DNA of 40,269 nucleotides, taken from contig CALMUT010000289.1 in the NCBI GenBank assembly GCA_937872925.1, forward strand, positions 1 through 40,269, in the 5' to 3' direction. Position 1 is the stretch's first letter, and every line of letters starts with the position of its first letter. The position numbers were made by a program, and so were the translations under genes. This DNA is from an uncultured Myxococcales bacterium (GTDB lineage Bacteria > Myxococcota_A > Polyangia > Polyangiales > Polyangiaceae). Shown here one piece after another: positions 1-7,876 of the stretch. The notes under the pieces were generated by a model that saw only the letters and a program-made list of their open reading frames with translations, was not told the DNA's origin and made no database searches.

Positions 1-1000
1 GATGACTGCTGCCTGGGAAGTCTGGGAACAAATGGGGCGGCGGGGGCCGGATGCTGGGCGCGGCACCCACCGCCGCGGCCTTTAACTCGTTCCACCAGTT
101 CAGCAGCCCCTCTGGGCGATCTTTGGGCTCCACCGCGAGCGCGCGGGCAAACAGCGCATCCACCTCGGGCTCGAGGGTCGCGCCGCGACGATTGGGGGTG
201 GGTCGCTTGTTTTCATCCAGGGTGGCCTCGTACAGCGCCCGCGGCGAGTCTCCGGAGAGCGGCGGTTCCAAGGTCAGCGCGTGCACCAAGGTCAGCGCAA
301 AGGTGTACAGATCTGTTTTCGGCGAAGGTTGGCCAAAGCGCTGGCGGTCGAAGTGCTCTGGCGCGGAAAAATCCGGACTGCCCGCCATCAACGTATCCGA
401 CGACTCTTGGATCACCAGCCCGGAAACGCTCTGCTCGGCCTGCTTGGCAAAGCCAAAATCGATGAGCATGGCTCGCGGCATTCCGCCGTCAGGCGAGTCG
501 ACCAGAAAGATGTTGCGCGAATTGACGTCACGATGCACCAGGCTCTGGGCGTGCACTTCGTCGAGCGCCAAGGCAATCGGGTCAAGGAGCTGTAGCACTT
601 CGGCAATGCTGTAGGGCTCGGCGCGGTCGAGTCGCTCGTCGATCGCTTTGGAGAGTTCTTGCCCGTCAAGCCAGTCGACTACGATGTAGGATCGTTCTTG
701 TCCGTCGACTGGGCACGCCACCTTGCCGTGATGGTGCGCGCGCAATACATGCACCGACCGCAGCTGCCCGAGGATTTGCGCTTCCCGCAAGAAGCACTCC
801 TCCAGAGTATCGCGAGCATGCTCGGGTACGACCTCGGGCATCAACACCTTGAGCGCGACGGGAAAATGCAGCGACTCGTGCTCGGCGCGGTAGATCGCGG
901 CGAAGCCGCCCAGCGACGCGCATTTCAAGACCGCGTAGGGCCCCACCTGCGTGCCGGCAAGCTGCAGGGGATCGTCCACCTGGGTCGGTTCGGTGCTCAT
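1..1000 (-). CDS. Ser/Thr protein kinase, N-terminal kinase domain (3' end outside window)
   Basis: Eukaryotic-type (Hanks) protein kinase that would phosphorylate Ser/Thr on cytoplasmic targets. Translation from the ATG at 1000 gives MSTEPTQVDDPLQL and stays open to the left edge (about 333 codons). Visible landmarks are the ATP-anchoring VALK (K51), the catalytic loop HRDVNSRN (D158), DFG (181-183) and SAPE (213-215), followed by the usual helical C-lobe with a DRPE motif near the end. Two oddities: the glycine-rich loop is poorly conserved (KCASLGGFAAIYRA), and the lysine normally following HRD in Ser/Thr kinases is Asn. After the kinase domain the chain turns Pro-rich, as in kinases that continue into a juxtamembrane linker, but that part is missing. 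The next upstream gene on the strand is 221 bp away. Family call is sure; activity and target are unknown. Confidence 0.93.
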   Translation of the reverse strand, partial: MSTEPTQVDDPLQLAGTQVGPYAVLKCASLGGFAAIYRAEHESLHFPVALKVLMPEVVPEHARDTLEECFLREAQILGQLRSVHVLRAHHHGKVACPVDGQERSYIVVDWLDGQELSKAIDERLDRAEPYSIAEVLQLLDPIALALDEVHAQSLVHRDVNSRNIFLVDSPDGGMPRAMLIDFGFAKQAEQSVSGLVIQESSDTLMAGSPDFSAPEHFDRQRFGQPSPKTDLYTFALTLVHALTLEPPLSGDSPRALYEATLDENKRPTPNRRGATLEPEVDALFARALAVEPKDRPEGLLNWWNELKAAAVGAAPSIRPPPPHLFPDFPGSSH

Positions 1001-1220
1001 GGCTACGCCCGGGTATCCCAGCCCGCGGCCGAACGGACGTCAAAGGGTCGGCTCGTGGCCGACGAAAGCGTCGGAGCCCCCCGCGTTTCCGGGGCCTCTA
1101 GCCCACCGCCGGCATCCCAGTCCCACGCGACCGGCGCGCTGCGGGACGGGTTTTGATGCTTGTTGGATTTCAGTTGGCTTCTGCGCAGCTTGCCTGGCAA
1201 CGGCCGCCACACGGCTTGCG

Positions 1221-2239
1221 CTAGGGCACGTCCACGCAGCAGCGAAAGCCGACGTCCGCAAGGTTGTTGGCGTTGCGCGAAGCAGAAGACGCGGCGGTGC
1301 ACTGGAGCGTCGCTGCGGTGCTGCTCGCGTAGCTGCCACCGAGAAGAAAGCACTGGGCCGATTCACTACTACTGGTACAGGAGTCGACCCACTCTTTGAC
1401 GTTGCCACTCATGTCGTAGAGGCCACTGACGCCCCCGGGGCAGCCCCCGGACTTATACGGAACTTTCGCGGGAGCGGCGACGCCCGCGGTTTGGTCGTTG
1501 CACTTGCCAGCTTGGAACGCGCCGTAGGGGTGCGCGCGTGTGCCGCCATCGGAGCAGGCATTGACCCATTGGCTGAAATCCGCCTTCGTCACGTTGAACT
1601 GGGTGACCGCACCGGGGCCGCCGATCTGTCCGCACAAACGCCTGCCCGCGGCCTTGCAGTAGGCAAACGCATCACACCAATCGACACAGTTCTGAGGTGC
1701 CAGAGGATCGAGAAACTGCGCCGTGGTGCAGTCGCCAGACGTCGAGTTCGGCGCAAAGTCTTGATTGAACGCGCACCACGTGTCTTGTCCCGCTGTGCTG
1801 GGGCTCTTCGCCAACCAGTTTGCATACGCCACGCGGGGCACTTCCGTCGAGTCGATGCAAAAGTTGTTGGTCGCGCCGAAGACCATGCCCGAAGGACACG
1901 TCGCCGTACCACCGTCGCTGCCGCCCGCCCCGGCGCTGCCGCTCGCTCCGCTTGCACCGCTGCTGCCGCTTACGCCACCGCTGCCACTCGCTCCGGCACC
2001 GCCACCCGACGCCCCGCCCGAACTACCACCACCGATACCCGCATCCGGCCCCCCCCCCACCCGTCCCCCCCGCCGCCGCCCCGCCCCCCCCCCCCCCCCC
2101 AGCCGCCCCCCCCGCCGATGCCCGCGCCGCCGTCCACCCCACCGGTCCCGCTTATGCTGCGCTTCACTTTGGAACTACCGCAGCCGACCGCTCCCGAAGC
2201 GAGAACGACAGCGAGTAACGAAAAAGCGCGCAAGGGCAT
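1221..2239 (-). CDS. Formylglycine-generating-enzyme-like (SUMF1 fold) lipoprotein, frameshifted in a G-run
   Basis: The N-terminus (ATG 2239, MPLRAFSLLAVVLASGAVGC) is a lipoprotein signal with lipobox Cys20. The C-terminal part, read in another frame below about 2060, is an FGE/sulfatase-modifying-factor-like domain: CIDSTEVPRVAYANWL, NCVDWCDAFAYCKAAGRRL, GLYDMSGNVKEWVDSC, GGSYAS and a final VGFRCC. The two parts are joined by a Gly-rich linker holding long homopolymers, where one lost base (or two extra) changes frame. The matching halves suggest one intact gene of roughly 340 residues damaged by sequence error. The C-terminal region lacks the paired catalytic cysteines typical of true FGE, so a binding or structural role on the cell surface is more likely than sulfatase maturation. 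It is divergent from the lipoprotein at 2283 with starts 44 bp apart. Confidence 0.8.
2049..2113. repeat. C/G homopolymer cluster in Gly linker
   Basis: Runs of 10 C (2049-2058), 7 C (2065-2071), 17 C (2084-2100) and 8 C (2106-2113). On the coding (minus) strand these are poly-G runs inside a Gly-codon linker. The reading frame changes across this block, so it is the likely site of a sequencing or assembly error. Confidence 0.9.
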
Positions 2240-2268
2240 GGGAGTCCGTCCAGGTAAACAGGTTCTGG

Positions 2269-2275
2269 TAGGATA
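2269..2275. promoter_or_regulatory. Overlapping -10-like hexamers for divergent lipoprotein genes
   Basis: The plus strand reads TAGGAT (2269-2274), 8 bases before the TTG at 2283. The minus strand reads TATCCT across 2275-2270, about 30 bases before the ATG at 2239. One AT-rich island could thus serve both directions. No convincing -35 was seen on either side. Confidence 0.4.
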
Positions 2276-2282
2276 GAGCACC

Positions 2283-3038
2283 TTGTCGCTCGTGGCCAAA
2301 GGCAGCCTCATTTCCGCTTTCGTCGTCCTGGCGCTGTCTTGCGCCACGCGCAGCGTCGTGGATTCGGGCGGCACCGGTGCGACCGCGGGAACTGCGGGAA
2401 GTGCGGGCGCATCCGGCGGCGTCGGCGGCACGAGCGGAGCGTCCGGCAGCGGGAGTGGTGGTCAGAGTGGGAGCGCCGGCGGTGTCAGCGTCGTCGTGTC
2501 GATCGCCAAGGACGCAGACGACGTGGTGTGGATCGGCACTCCAGCCGCTGGTTGGAATGAACTGAGCGAGGCGCCCCTGAGCAACCTGCTGCTGGTCCAG
2601 GACGATCCGGCCACGGCAATCCACTCCGTGGGCCTCCGCTTTCAGCTCGACCTCCCACCAGATGCGACGATCAAGAACGCACGCCTGGAGCTGGACGGCG
2701 CTCCGGCACAGAAGAACGGAATGTCCGGCAGCGACAGCCTGGCGGTGCGCGTCTTCGAGCCGGACGCGCCATTCAGCCCCGGTGTACACACACACCAGCC
2801 AAGCGAGCACGGCACGCTCAGCCAAACCGAAGTGGTGATCCAATACTCGCTGCTCGGCAACATCAACGTCACCGCTCTGCTCCAAGCACGCGTAGCGAGC
2901 GCAGCCGGCTGGAAGGCCAACGACTACGTCGGCTTTTACGTGGCGGCCCGCAATGCCGGGACGCGCAGACTCAACCTTGGCGACACGGGACCCAATAGCT
3001 TCAAGCGGGCCAACCTCCACGTAACCTACGTGCCCTGA
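2283..3038 (+). CDS. Gly-linker lipoprotein with DNRLRE/CBM96-like beta domain
   Basis: Secreted lipoprotein of unknown function. The start is either TTG 2283 or the in-frame GTG 2292; both give a short hydrophobic signal ending in the lipobox VLALSC (Cys20 from TTG). A linker rich in Gly, Ser, Thr and Ala follows to about residue 68. The remainder looks like a beta-sandwich: a paired-strand region with IHSVGLRFQLDLPPDATIKN and ARLELDGAP, then INVTALLQARVASAAGW, YVGFYVAARNAG and a final ANLHVTYVP. That order resembles DNRLRE-type domains of large surface proteins in Planctomycetes and Myxococcota, which are thought to bind carbohydrates or to be structural. The resemblance is by eye only. It is divergently transcribed from the FGE-like lipoprotein, so the pair may be co-expressed at the envelope. 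Confidence 0.82.
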   Translation: MSLVAKGSLISAFVVLALSCATRSVVDSGGTGATAGTAGSAGASGGVGGTSGASGSGSGGQSGSAGGVSVVVSIAKDADDVVWIGTPAAGWNELSEAPLSNLLLVQDDPATAIHSVGLRFQLDLPPDATIKNARLELDGAPAQKNGMSGSDSLAVRVFEPDAPFSPGVHTHQPSEHGTLSQTEVVIQYSLLGNINVTALLQARVASAAGWKANDYVGFYVAARNAGTRRLNLGDTGPNSFKRANLHVTYVP

Positions 3039-3231
3039 CCCCGACGAGCGCTGTCCACCGTCCCGGGCACGGAGCGGGTGCGCGCCCGTAAAAGCGAAAT
3101 GGATAGCCCATGCGGGCAGCTTAGCGACGTGGCGCCAGCTGCCGATCCGGAGGGCTGCAGCGGCGCTTCGGCAGCTGAAAGCCGCTCTCAACCCAGAGCC
3201 AAAGATGCCACGCCAGTCGCACGGATTGCGT

Positions 3232-3237
3232 TACAGT
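3232..3237 (+). promoter_or_regulatory. -10-like hexamer TACAGT, 8 bases before ATG 3246
   Basis: TACAGT fits TAnnnT and sits where a -10 would place the transcript start at or next to the ATG. The intervening CCCACCCC holds no Shine-Dalgarno sequence. No clear -35 was found. Confidence 0.35.
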
Positions 3238-3245
3238 CCCACCCC

Positions 3246-3662
3246 ATGGAGTGGAGCGAATTGGTGGGGAGCCGTTGGCAGGGGAAGTGCGAACTGTGGG
3301 AAGACCCACTGGGCGACGTCGCACAAACGTCGGAGTGCAGCGTCGCGGTTGATGCCAACGCGTTGACCTATACCTGGAGTTACAAAGGCAAGCCGCACCA
3401 AGGCCGGCTAGAACTCAGCGCCGACGGCGCCGAGTTCGTTGACAGCTGGCACCAAGAAAAGCCCATCAAAGGCGAGCGACTGCCCAGCGGTGCCATCGCG
3501 ACGGTGCGTTACACCTACATGGAAGAATGGGGCTGGCGCATCAACCTGTGCCACCGTACTCCCAGCGACGAGTTGGTGCTGCAGATGACGAACATCGCAC
3601 CCTGGGGCGAAGAAGCTCGCGCCGTGCGCATGGTGTGCCAGCGCGCGCCGGGGCCCGCCTGA
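3246..3662 (+). CDS. Conserved-looking hypothetical protein, 138 aa
   Basis: Not recognised. The ATG at 3246 was chosen because the upstream in-frame stretch from 3078 reads like non-coding sequence and because a -10-like TACAGT lies just before it. The product has no signal peptide or membrane segment. It is rich in Trp, Tyr and alternating polar/hydrophobic residues (TYTWSYKGKPHQGRLELS, TVRYTYMEEWGWRINLCHR, ELVLQMTNIAPWGEE), which suggests a small antiparallel beta-barrel similar in style to lipocalin-like or DUF1579-type proteins. That is a guess from composition. It is followed after 42 bp by another small cytoplasmic gene on the same strand, so the two may share a transcript. Nothing in the surroundings points to a role. 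Confidence 0.72.
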   Translation: MEWSELVGSRWQGKCELWEDPLGDVAQTSECSVAVDANALTYTWSYKGKPHQGRLELSADGAEFVDSWHQEKPIKGERLPSGAIATVRYTYMEEWGWRINLCHRTPSDELVLQMTNIAPWGEEARAVRMVCQRAPGPA

Positions 3663-3704
3663 AGCAGCCTTGCCGCTTCGACTCGCCGGGAATAGAGCTT
3701 AGCA

Positions 3705-4100
3705 ATGGGAACCACCGCGCAACTATGGCCGACGGACGACGAAGGGCGTCTCGCCGAGGAATTCGACGATGACGAGATGCGCGAGGCGGCGGGCCTCGAC
3801 GACGAAGGCAGACTCGACATTGACAAAGCCGTCGTCGACATCGCGATGATTCTGGACGAAATCGGTTCGCCCCAGATCTTCCTTGGGCACGAGAGCACAG
3901 TGGACGCCGACGACGTCAAGGCACTGGCGCGCAAACTGGCAGCACTGCCATGGTCGAAGCTCGTCGACGAGGTGGACACAGACGAGTTGCCCCACGCCCA
4001 CGACCTCGAATACGTCGAGGTGTACTACGAGAGCTTTCGCACCCTCGTGAAGCACGCCGCGCGCGAAGGCTGCGGTCTATCTGTGCGCATGTTGATTTGA
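3705..4100 (+). CDS. Small acidic protein, possibly DUF1877-like
   Basis: 131-residue cytoplasmic protein, strongly acidic at the N-terminus (DDEGRLAEEFDDDEMREAAG). The middle has an LGHESTVDADDVKALARKLAAL helix region. The end, VEVYYESFRTLVKHAAREG followed by a short strand, recalls the C-terminus of DUF1877 (YfbM-like) proteins, where a Y-x(2)-F helix precedes a final strand. The similarity is loose and the function of that family is not known. It lies 42 bp behind the gene at 3246 and converges on mgtE, with only 21 bp between the stop codons. Base composition and codon use match the neighbours. Confidence 0.78.
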   Translation: MGTTAQLWPTDDEGRLAEEFDDDEMREAAGLDDEGRLDIDKAVVDIAMILDEIGSPQIFLGHESTVDADDVKALARKLAALPWSKLVDEVDTDELPHAHDLEYVEVYYESFRTLVKHAAREGCGLSVRMLI

Positions 4101-4121
4101 GAAGAGGGTCCTCGATCCCGT

Positions 4122-5435
4122 TCATTGCGCGATGAGCGGTGACAACAGCGTGGCGAGCCCCAAGAAGACCAGGAAACCGAATACGTCGGTCACGGTGGTG
4201 AGGATGATCGACGAGGCGACTGCTGGATCACGCTTTGCTGCGGTCAGAACGATGGGGATGGCGGCGCCGGCGACGGACGCAATGATCATGGCAGCCACCA
4301 TGGCGAGCAGCATGACCAACGCAAGCCCGCTGCCTGCGTAGAAATACACGCAGGCCGACGTGACGACAGCAACGCCAACACCGTTGAGGGCACCGACCAG
4401 TGCTTCTTTGCGCAGAACACGCGCCGCCTGGCTGGTGCGGACCTCGCGAAGTGCCAGGCCACGCATGGTGACCGCCAGAGCCTGAGCGCCGGTGTTGCCC
4501 GACTGGCCCGCGACCACTGGCAACAGCACGGCCACTGCTGTGAATTGCGCAATGGTGCTTTCGAACAGGCCAACAACAGCCGATGCGAGGAACGCCGTCA
4601 GCAGGTTGATGTACAGCCAGGGCAAGCGACTCTTGATCGCGATCGTGGGTTTTGAAAGCGCGCGCTCCTCTTCGCTTGTGCCCACCATTCGCTGCATGTC
4701 TTGGGTGGCATCGCGTCGTGTGGCATCGACTAGAGCGTCATGACGAAGGATCCCGACAACGTGCCCTTCGAAGTCCACGACGGGAAGACTTGCGAGCTTC
4801 AGCTTGTCGATGAGCTCCACGACTTCTTCACGCATGGTCATGGGGCGCACGTGAGGCGCATCTCGGGTCATCAGTGCACCGAGGGTTTGTTCGGCGGGTG
4901 CGGTCACCAAAGCTTGCAGACTCGCGACGCCCAAGAACTGACCCTCGTCGTCTGTGATGACCACGTCCGCGATGCGGCGATCTTGATGGCCGCGCAGCCG
5001 CTCGATCGCGTGACTCACGGTTGTCGAGCGCACGAATGAAGTCACGCTCGGGTCCATCAGCGCGCCCGCGGTTCGCGGGGGGTAGCTGGCAATGAGGTCG
5101 ATTTCAGCGCGTGCTTCTTCGGGAAGCTTCTCTTGCAGCTCGTCGCGCACATGCTGCTTTTGGCGCGCGAGAAGGTTGGCGGCCAGCGACGGGTTGAGTC
5201 CGCCGAGGATTTCGGCGGCTCGATCTCGCGGCAGCGCCGCGAGCGCTTCCGCAGCGGCATCCGGCTGCATCAGTGCGACGACGGACGTCCCCAGGGGCGT
5301 CGGTATCCCTTGGAAGATCGAGGCGACGTCGGTTGCCCCGAGCTGCTCCAGGGCACGTGCGGAGTCGATCGGGTGTAGCTTGAGGTATCCGCCGAGCATC
5401 GCGCGCTCGGCAATAGACAGGGCCGTGGCGGTCAT
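4122..5435 (-). CDS. mgtE: Magnesium transporter MgtE
   Basis: Mg2+ channel/transporter of the inner membrane, 437 residues, close to the usual family length. From the ATG at 5435 (MTATALSIAERAML) it shows the helical MgtE N-domain (about 1-125), a CBS pair (about 128-250; SVTSFVRSTTVSHAI, VRPMTMREEVVELI) and five membrane helices from about 272. The pore motif PVVAGQSGNTGAQAL corresponds to the family's PVVAGxxGNxGxQ, and the last helices carry TTVTDVFGFLVFLG with the conserved Asp of the ion path. In this family the N and CBS domains bind Mg2+ and close the pore when cell Mg2+ is high. The start overlaps the stop of the upstream MgtE-N/CBS gene by 4 bp (ATGA), indicating translational coupling. 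A longer in-frame ORF upstream is read inside that gene and was discarded. Confidence 0.95.
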   Translation of the reverse strand: MTATALSIAERAMLGGYLKLHPIDSARALEQLGATDVASIFQGIPTPLGTSVVALMQPDAAAEALAALPRDRAAEILGGLNPSLAANLLARQKQHVRDELQEKLPEEARAEIDLIASYPPRTAGALMDPSVTSFVRSTTVSHAIERLRGHQDRRIADVVITDDEGQFLGVASLQALVTAPAEQTLGALMTRDAPHVRPMTMREEVVELIDKLKLASLPVVDFEGHVVGILRHDALVDATRRDATQDMQRMVGTSEEERALSKPTIAIKSRLPWLYINLLTAFLASAVVGLFESTIAQFTAVAVLLPVVAGQSGNTGAQALAVTMRGLALREVRTSQAARVLRKEALVGALNGVGVAVVTSACVYFYAGSGLALVMLLAMVAAMIIASVAGAAIPIVLTAAKRDPAVASSIILTTVTDVFGFLVFLGLATLLSPLIAQ

Positions 5436-6268
5436 GATTTGCCGCCTTCGGCACTGCCCAAGAGGGCTGTGGGCCACTCCATGGCGCCGGACACCGCCAG
5501 CCCGAATAGCTCCGCCAACGCGCGACCCGTTTGCGGCGAGTGGCGGCGCCCAAGCGCTTGCTGAAGCTCTCGTTCCAAACGTCGTACCGTGGAAAATCGC
5601 AGCGCGCCTAAGAAGGTGCCCTGATCGTCGACTACCGGCAGCGCCACCAACTGCATCCATCCTGGATGAGCCAACACCGCTTCGAGGCTTTCGTGTGGGG
5701 AGAGCGCTGCTGGCGAAGACGCCATGATTGACGAAAGCGTTGCGTCAGCGGGGGCTGCGAGCAACTGTCGCAACGACACCGCTCCCTTGAGCTTGCCGAC
5801 ATCGGTGACGTACAGATAGTGTGCGACGTTGTCGGCGTAACTCCGGACTCGCGCGAGGGCCTCGCCGGCAGTGGTGTCTTCCGATATCGCGAGCGCCTCG
5901 GGCTCCATCAAGGCACCTGCCGTTCCCGGCGCAAAGTCGAGGAGCGTTCTCAGGCGGGTGGCTCGTTCAGCGGATAACGCTTCGAGCAACGCTTCGCGAG
6001 GTGCCTCGCTCATCCGCCGGATTGCCGCCGTGGCTACGCGCAAGGGCAGCGCACTCGTGATGGTGGCGGCAGCGGTGGGATCCATGGTTTCGAGGGATGC
6101 TGCGGCGAGTGCACCGTCGACGTGTTCCACGAGACGTGCAGCGAAGGGGGTCTCTAGGGAGGCCAGTAGCGCGCCTGCCTGCTCTCTGCTCAAACCTCCA
6201 ACGATCCGAGCGGAATCGCGGGGATGTTTATCGACGAAGCGCTGAATGACTTGTTGTGTGGACGTCAT
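5432..6268 (-). CDS. Stand-alone MgtE N-domain plus CBS pair protein
   Basis: 278-residue soluble protein made only of the regulatory half of MgtE. Residues about 1-125 are the repeated-helix N-domain (HPRDSARIVGGLSREQAGAL, FAPGTAGALMEPEAL), and about 130-250 form a CBS pair (ISEDTTAGEALARVRSYADN, LSPHESLEAVLAHPGW, LPVVDDQGTFLGALR). No membrane segment follows. A strong Shine-Dalgarno (AAGGAGG) lies inside the 3' end of the MscS gene, 7 bases before the ATG at 6268, and the stop overlaps the start of mgtE by 4 bp. Family knowledge says N/CBS modules gate MgtE in response to Mg2+. I infer that this copy either joins the MgtE dimer as an extra sensor or relays Mg2+/nucleotide status to the neighbouring channel. 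It is unlikely to be a degraded transporter, since the frame, the junctions and the ribosome site are intact. Confidence 0.9.
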   Translation of the reverse strand: MTSTQQVIQRFVDKHPRDSARIVGGLSREQAGALLASLETPFAARLVEHVDGALAAASLETMDPTAAATITSALPLRVATAAIRRMSEAPREALLEALSAERATRLRTLLDFAPGTAGALMEPEALAISEDTTAGEALARVRSYADNVAHYLYVTDVGKLKGAVSLRQLLAAPADATLSSIMASSPAALSPHESLEAVLAHPGWMQLVALPVVDDQGTFLGALRFSTVRRLERELQQALGRRHSPQTGRALAELFGLAVSGAMEWPTALLGSAEGGKS

Positions 6269-6269
6269 C

Positions 6270-7097
6270 TCAGGCCTCCTTCGTCAAGACGGCGGTTCGG
6301 GTGGTGGCGAGCAGTTCGGTTGGGATGACGACGCGTTCCCGCCCGGTATCGACAATCATCGCCGTTGCTGCGATGCGCACGATGCGCCCCTCCGAATCGC
6401 CGACTCGGACGTACTGTCCAACCTCGTAGAGCTTCTGCACATAGTGCGATGCCAGTATGTTGGCGACGGTCGTGCGGGCGCCCAGCCCGAACGCCAAGGC
6501 GGCGGATCCGAATAGCGACGCGGCAACGACCAACAGTCCCGACGTCAGAAAGTCGGTCCGAAGACCAAGTTGATCAATGGCAACGACAACTGCCGCGAGG
6601 ACGATGGCGATGCGCAACAGGCGCCCGAGCCCGGCCCCATGGGCGAGGCCCGCTGAATGCGCAGTGCGCTCCAGCCCGGCGCCAGCCAGTCGGCCCGCAA
6701 CGACGCCAACGGCCGCTATCACCGCCGCGACGACCAGCCGAGGAAGGAACAGTGCCACTTGCCCGACAAAGGCGCCGACCGCTGTCAGCCCCAGCGTGCT
6801 CGCCGCTTCCATCAATGCGATCGAAAACCCGAGCCAGAACACGAGTCGTCCGATCAGGTCGTCGATTCGCTGTTCGCGCACGAGGTGGTCGAGTGCGCGC
6901 TTGGCGCGACCCGTGGGCGTCAACTTCACCGACCAACGCACGAGATAGCGCGCAAACAGCCCGGCTAGTTTGGCGAGCAAGAAACCCACCGCGACGATGA
7001 GAAGGGCAATGCCCAATGCGGGGAGTCGCTCGCCCAGCGCCTCGACAAATCGACTCCAGGCCGGGCCCACCCAATCAAACAAACGCTTCGTGTTCAT
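6270..7097 (-). CDS. Small MscS-type mechanosensitive channel
   Basis: 275-residue inner-membrane protein. Four hydrophobic helices precede the MscS core: LGIALLIVAVGFLLAKLAGL (about 27-46), a segment around 86-105, LPRLVVAAVIAAVGVVAGRL (about 120-139) and LLRIAIVLAAVVVAIDQLG (about 160-178). Then come the pore-lining helix ALAFGLGARTTVANILASHY and the beta domain YEVGQYVRVGDSEGRIVRI. The arrangement matches the short CmpX/TM-helix subgroup of mechanosensitive channels rather than E. coli MscS. It is the first of three genes with 1-bp and 4-bp junctions before MgtE. The association suggests a joint role in membrane tension and divalent-ion balance. No clear ribosome site precedes the ATG at 7097. 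The TetR gene lies 83 bp upstream on the same strand and may be co-transcribed. Confidence 0.9.
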   Translation of the reverse strand: MNTKRLFDWVGPAWSRFVEALGERLPALGIALLIVAVGFLLAKLAGLFARYLVRWSVKLTPTGRAKRALDHLVREQRIDDLIGRLVFWLGFSIALMEAASTLGLTAVGAFVGQVALFLPRLVVAAVIAAVGVVAGRLAGAGLERTAHSAGLAHGAGLGRLLRIAIVLAAVVVAIDQLGLRTDFLTSGLLVVAASLFGSAALAFGLGARTTVANILASHYVQKLYEVGQYVRVGDSEGRIVRIAATAMIVDTGRERVVIPTELLATTRTAVLTKEA

Positions 7098-7180
7098 GCG
7101 TTTGCCATAACACCGGGCCCGTCTGCGCTAAACGGGCGCGCACGGGCTCCAATGCGCGGGCGTTCTGGGGGGGCGTGCGC

Positions 7181-7771
7181 CTACCCGCTGCGGGGCAACG
7201 CCTGCGGCGCGCAGCGTTCCTCCACGCGCACGGCGTCGAGGATTTCGGCGGCGAAGGACTCGCTCTTGACGGCGCGAGCGAGCACGAGGGCGCCGACGCA
7301 CTTAGAGAGCAAAGCGATGGCCTGGGCACGTGCCTTGCGGCCGCCTAGGCGTGTCGCCATTTCCGACAGGATGGCTTCGACTTCACTTTCGAAGACCGCG
7401 CGGGCAGCGGCAGGCCCCCGCGCGATCTCCGTGGCCAGCGCGGGCACCGCGCAACCTGCGTCGGGATGCTGTCGGTGCGCGAGGGTCAGATAGCGTGCGA
7501 CGGCGCGCTTGCGCCAGGCGCGCCCGCGCAAGGCTTCGTTGCCTTTTCCGAAGAGATTTTCCCGGGATTGGTCGAAGGCGACGCCGAGCGCTTCGCGCAG
7601 CAGCTGTTGCTTGTTGCGAAAATGCGCGTAGAAGCCGCCCCGTGTCAGCCTTGCGTGGTGCATCAATTCGTCGATGCTGACCGCCTCAAATCCGCGCTTG
7701 CGGAAGAGCCGGGCCGCCGTCGCGACGATACGTGCGTGGACCTTGGGTTTGTGTTCCGCGGGGTAGGGCAC
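7181..7771 (-). CDS. TetR/AcrR-family transcription regulator
   Basis: 196 residues from the GTG at 7771, giving VPYPAEHKPKVHARIVATAA, which has the form of typical family starts (M-x-YP-x-EHK). The helix-turn-helix covers about 11-57 (ARLFRKRGFEAVSIDELM, ARLTRGGFYAHFRNKQQLL). The C-terminal part is a ligand or dimer domain with DAGCAVPALATEIARGP, as in the AcrR/YcdC-like subgroup. An in-frame extension up to 8137 runs under the divergent lipoprotein gene and is rejected. Members normally repress a neighbouring efflux, metabolic or envelope gene and release DNA on binding a small molecule. Candidates here are the MscS/MgtE genes downstream, with 83 bp between, or the divergent lipoprotein at 7877. 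No clear palindromic operator was found in the 105-bp divergent gap. Confidence 0.9.
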   Translation of the reverse strand: MPYPAEHKPKVHARIVATAARLFRKRGFEAVSIDELMHHARLTRGGFYAHFRNKQQLLREALGVAFDQSRENLFGKGNEALRGRAWRKRAVARYLTLAHRQHPDAGCAVPALATEIARGPAAARAVFESEVEAILSEMATRLGGRKARAQAIALLSKCVGALVLARAVKSESFAAEILDAVRVEERCAPQALPRSG

Positions 7772-7876
7772 GACCTCCAGCTTAGGGTGGGCCGGTCGTT
7801 CCTGCAAATGTCGGCCTGCGCCCGCTGATGCCCGGCCGCGCCGAGAGTCCCGACACCGAAGCGCAGCTGTGATAAT

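Noticed and set aside
951..2276. Plus-strand 441-codon open frame with Pro/Ala/Arg-rich product
   Set aside because: Antisense to the kinase start and the FGE-like lipoprotein; its composition is that of a shadow of Gly-rich codons on the other strand.
7117..7137. GCCCGT/ACGGGC stem between TetR and MscS genes
   Set aside because: Only six pairs with a nine-base loop and no T-run; too weak to call a terminator or operator.
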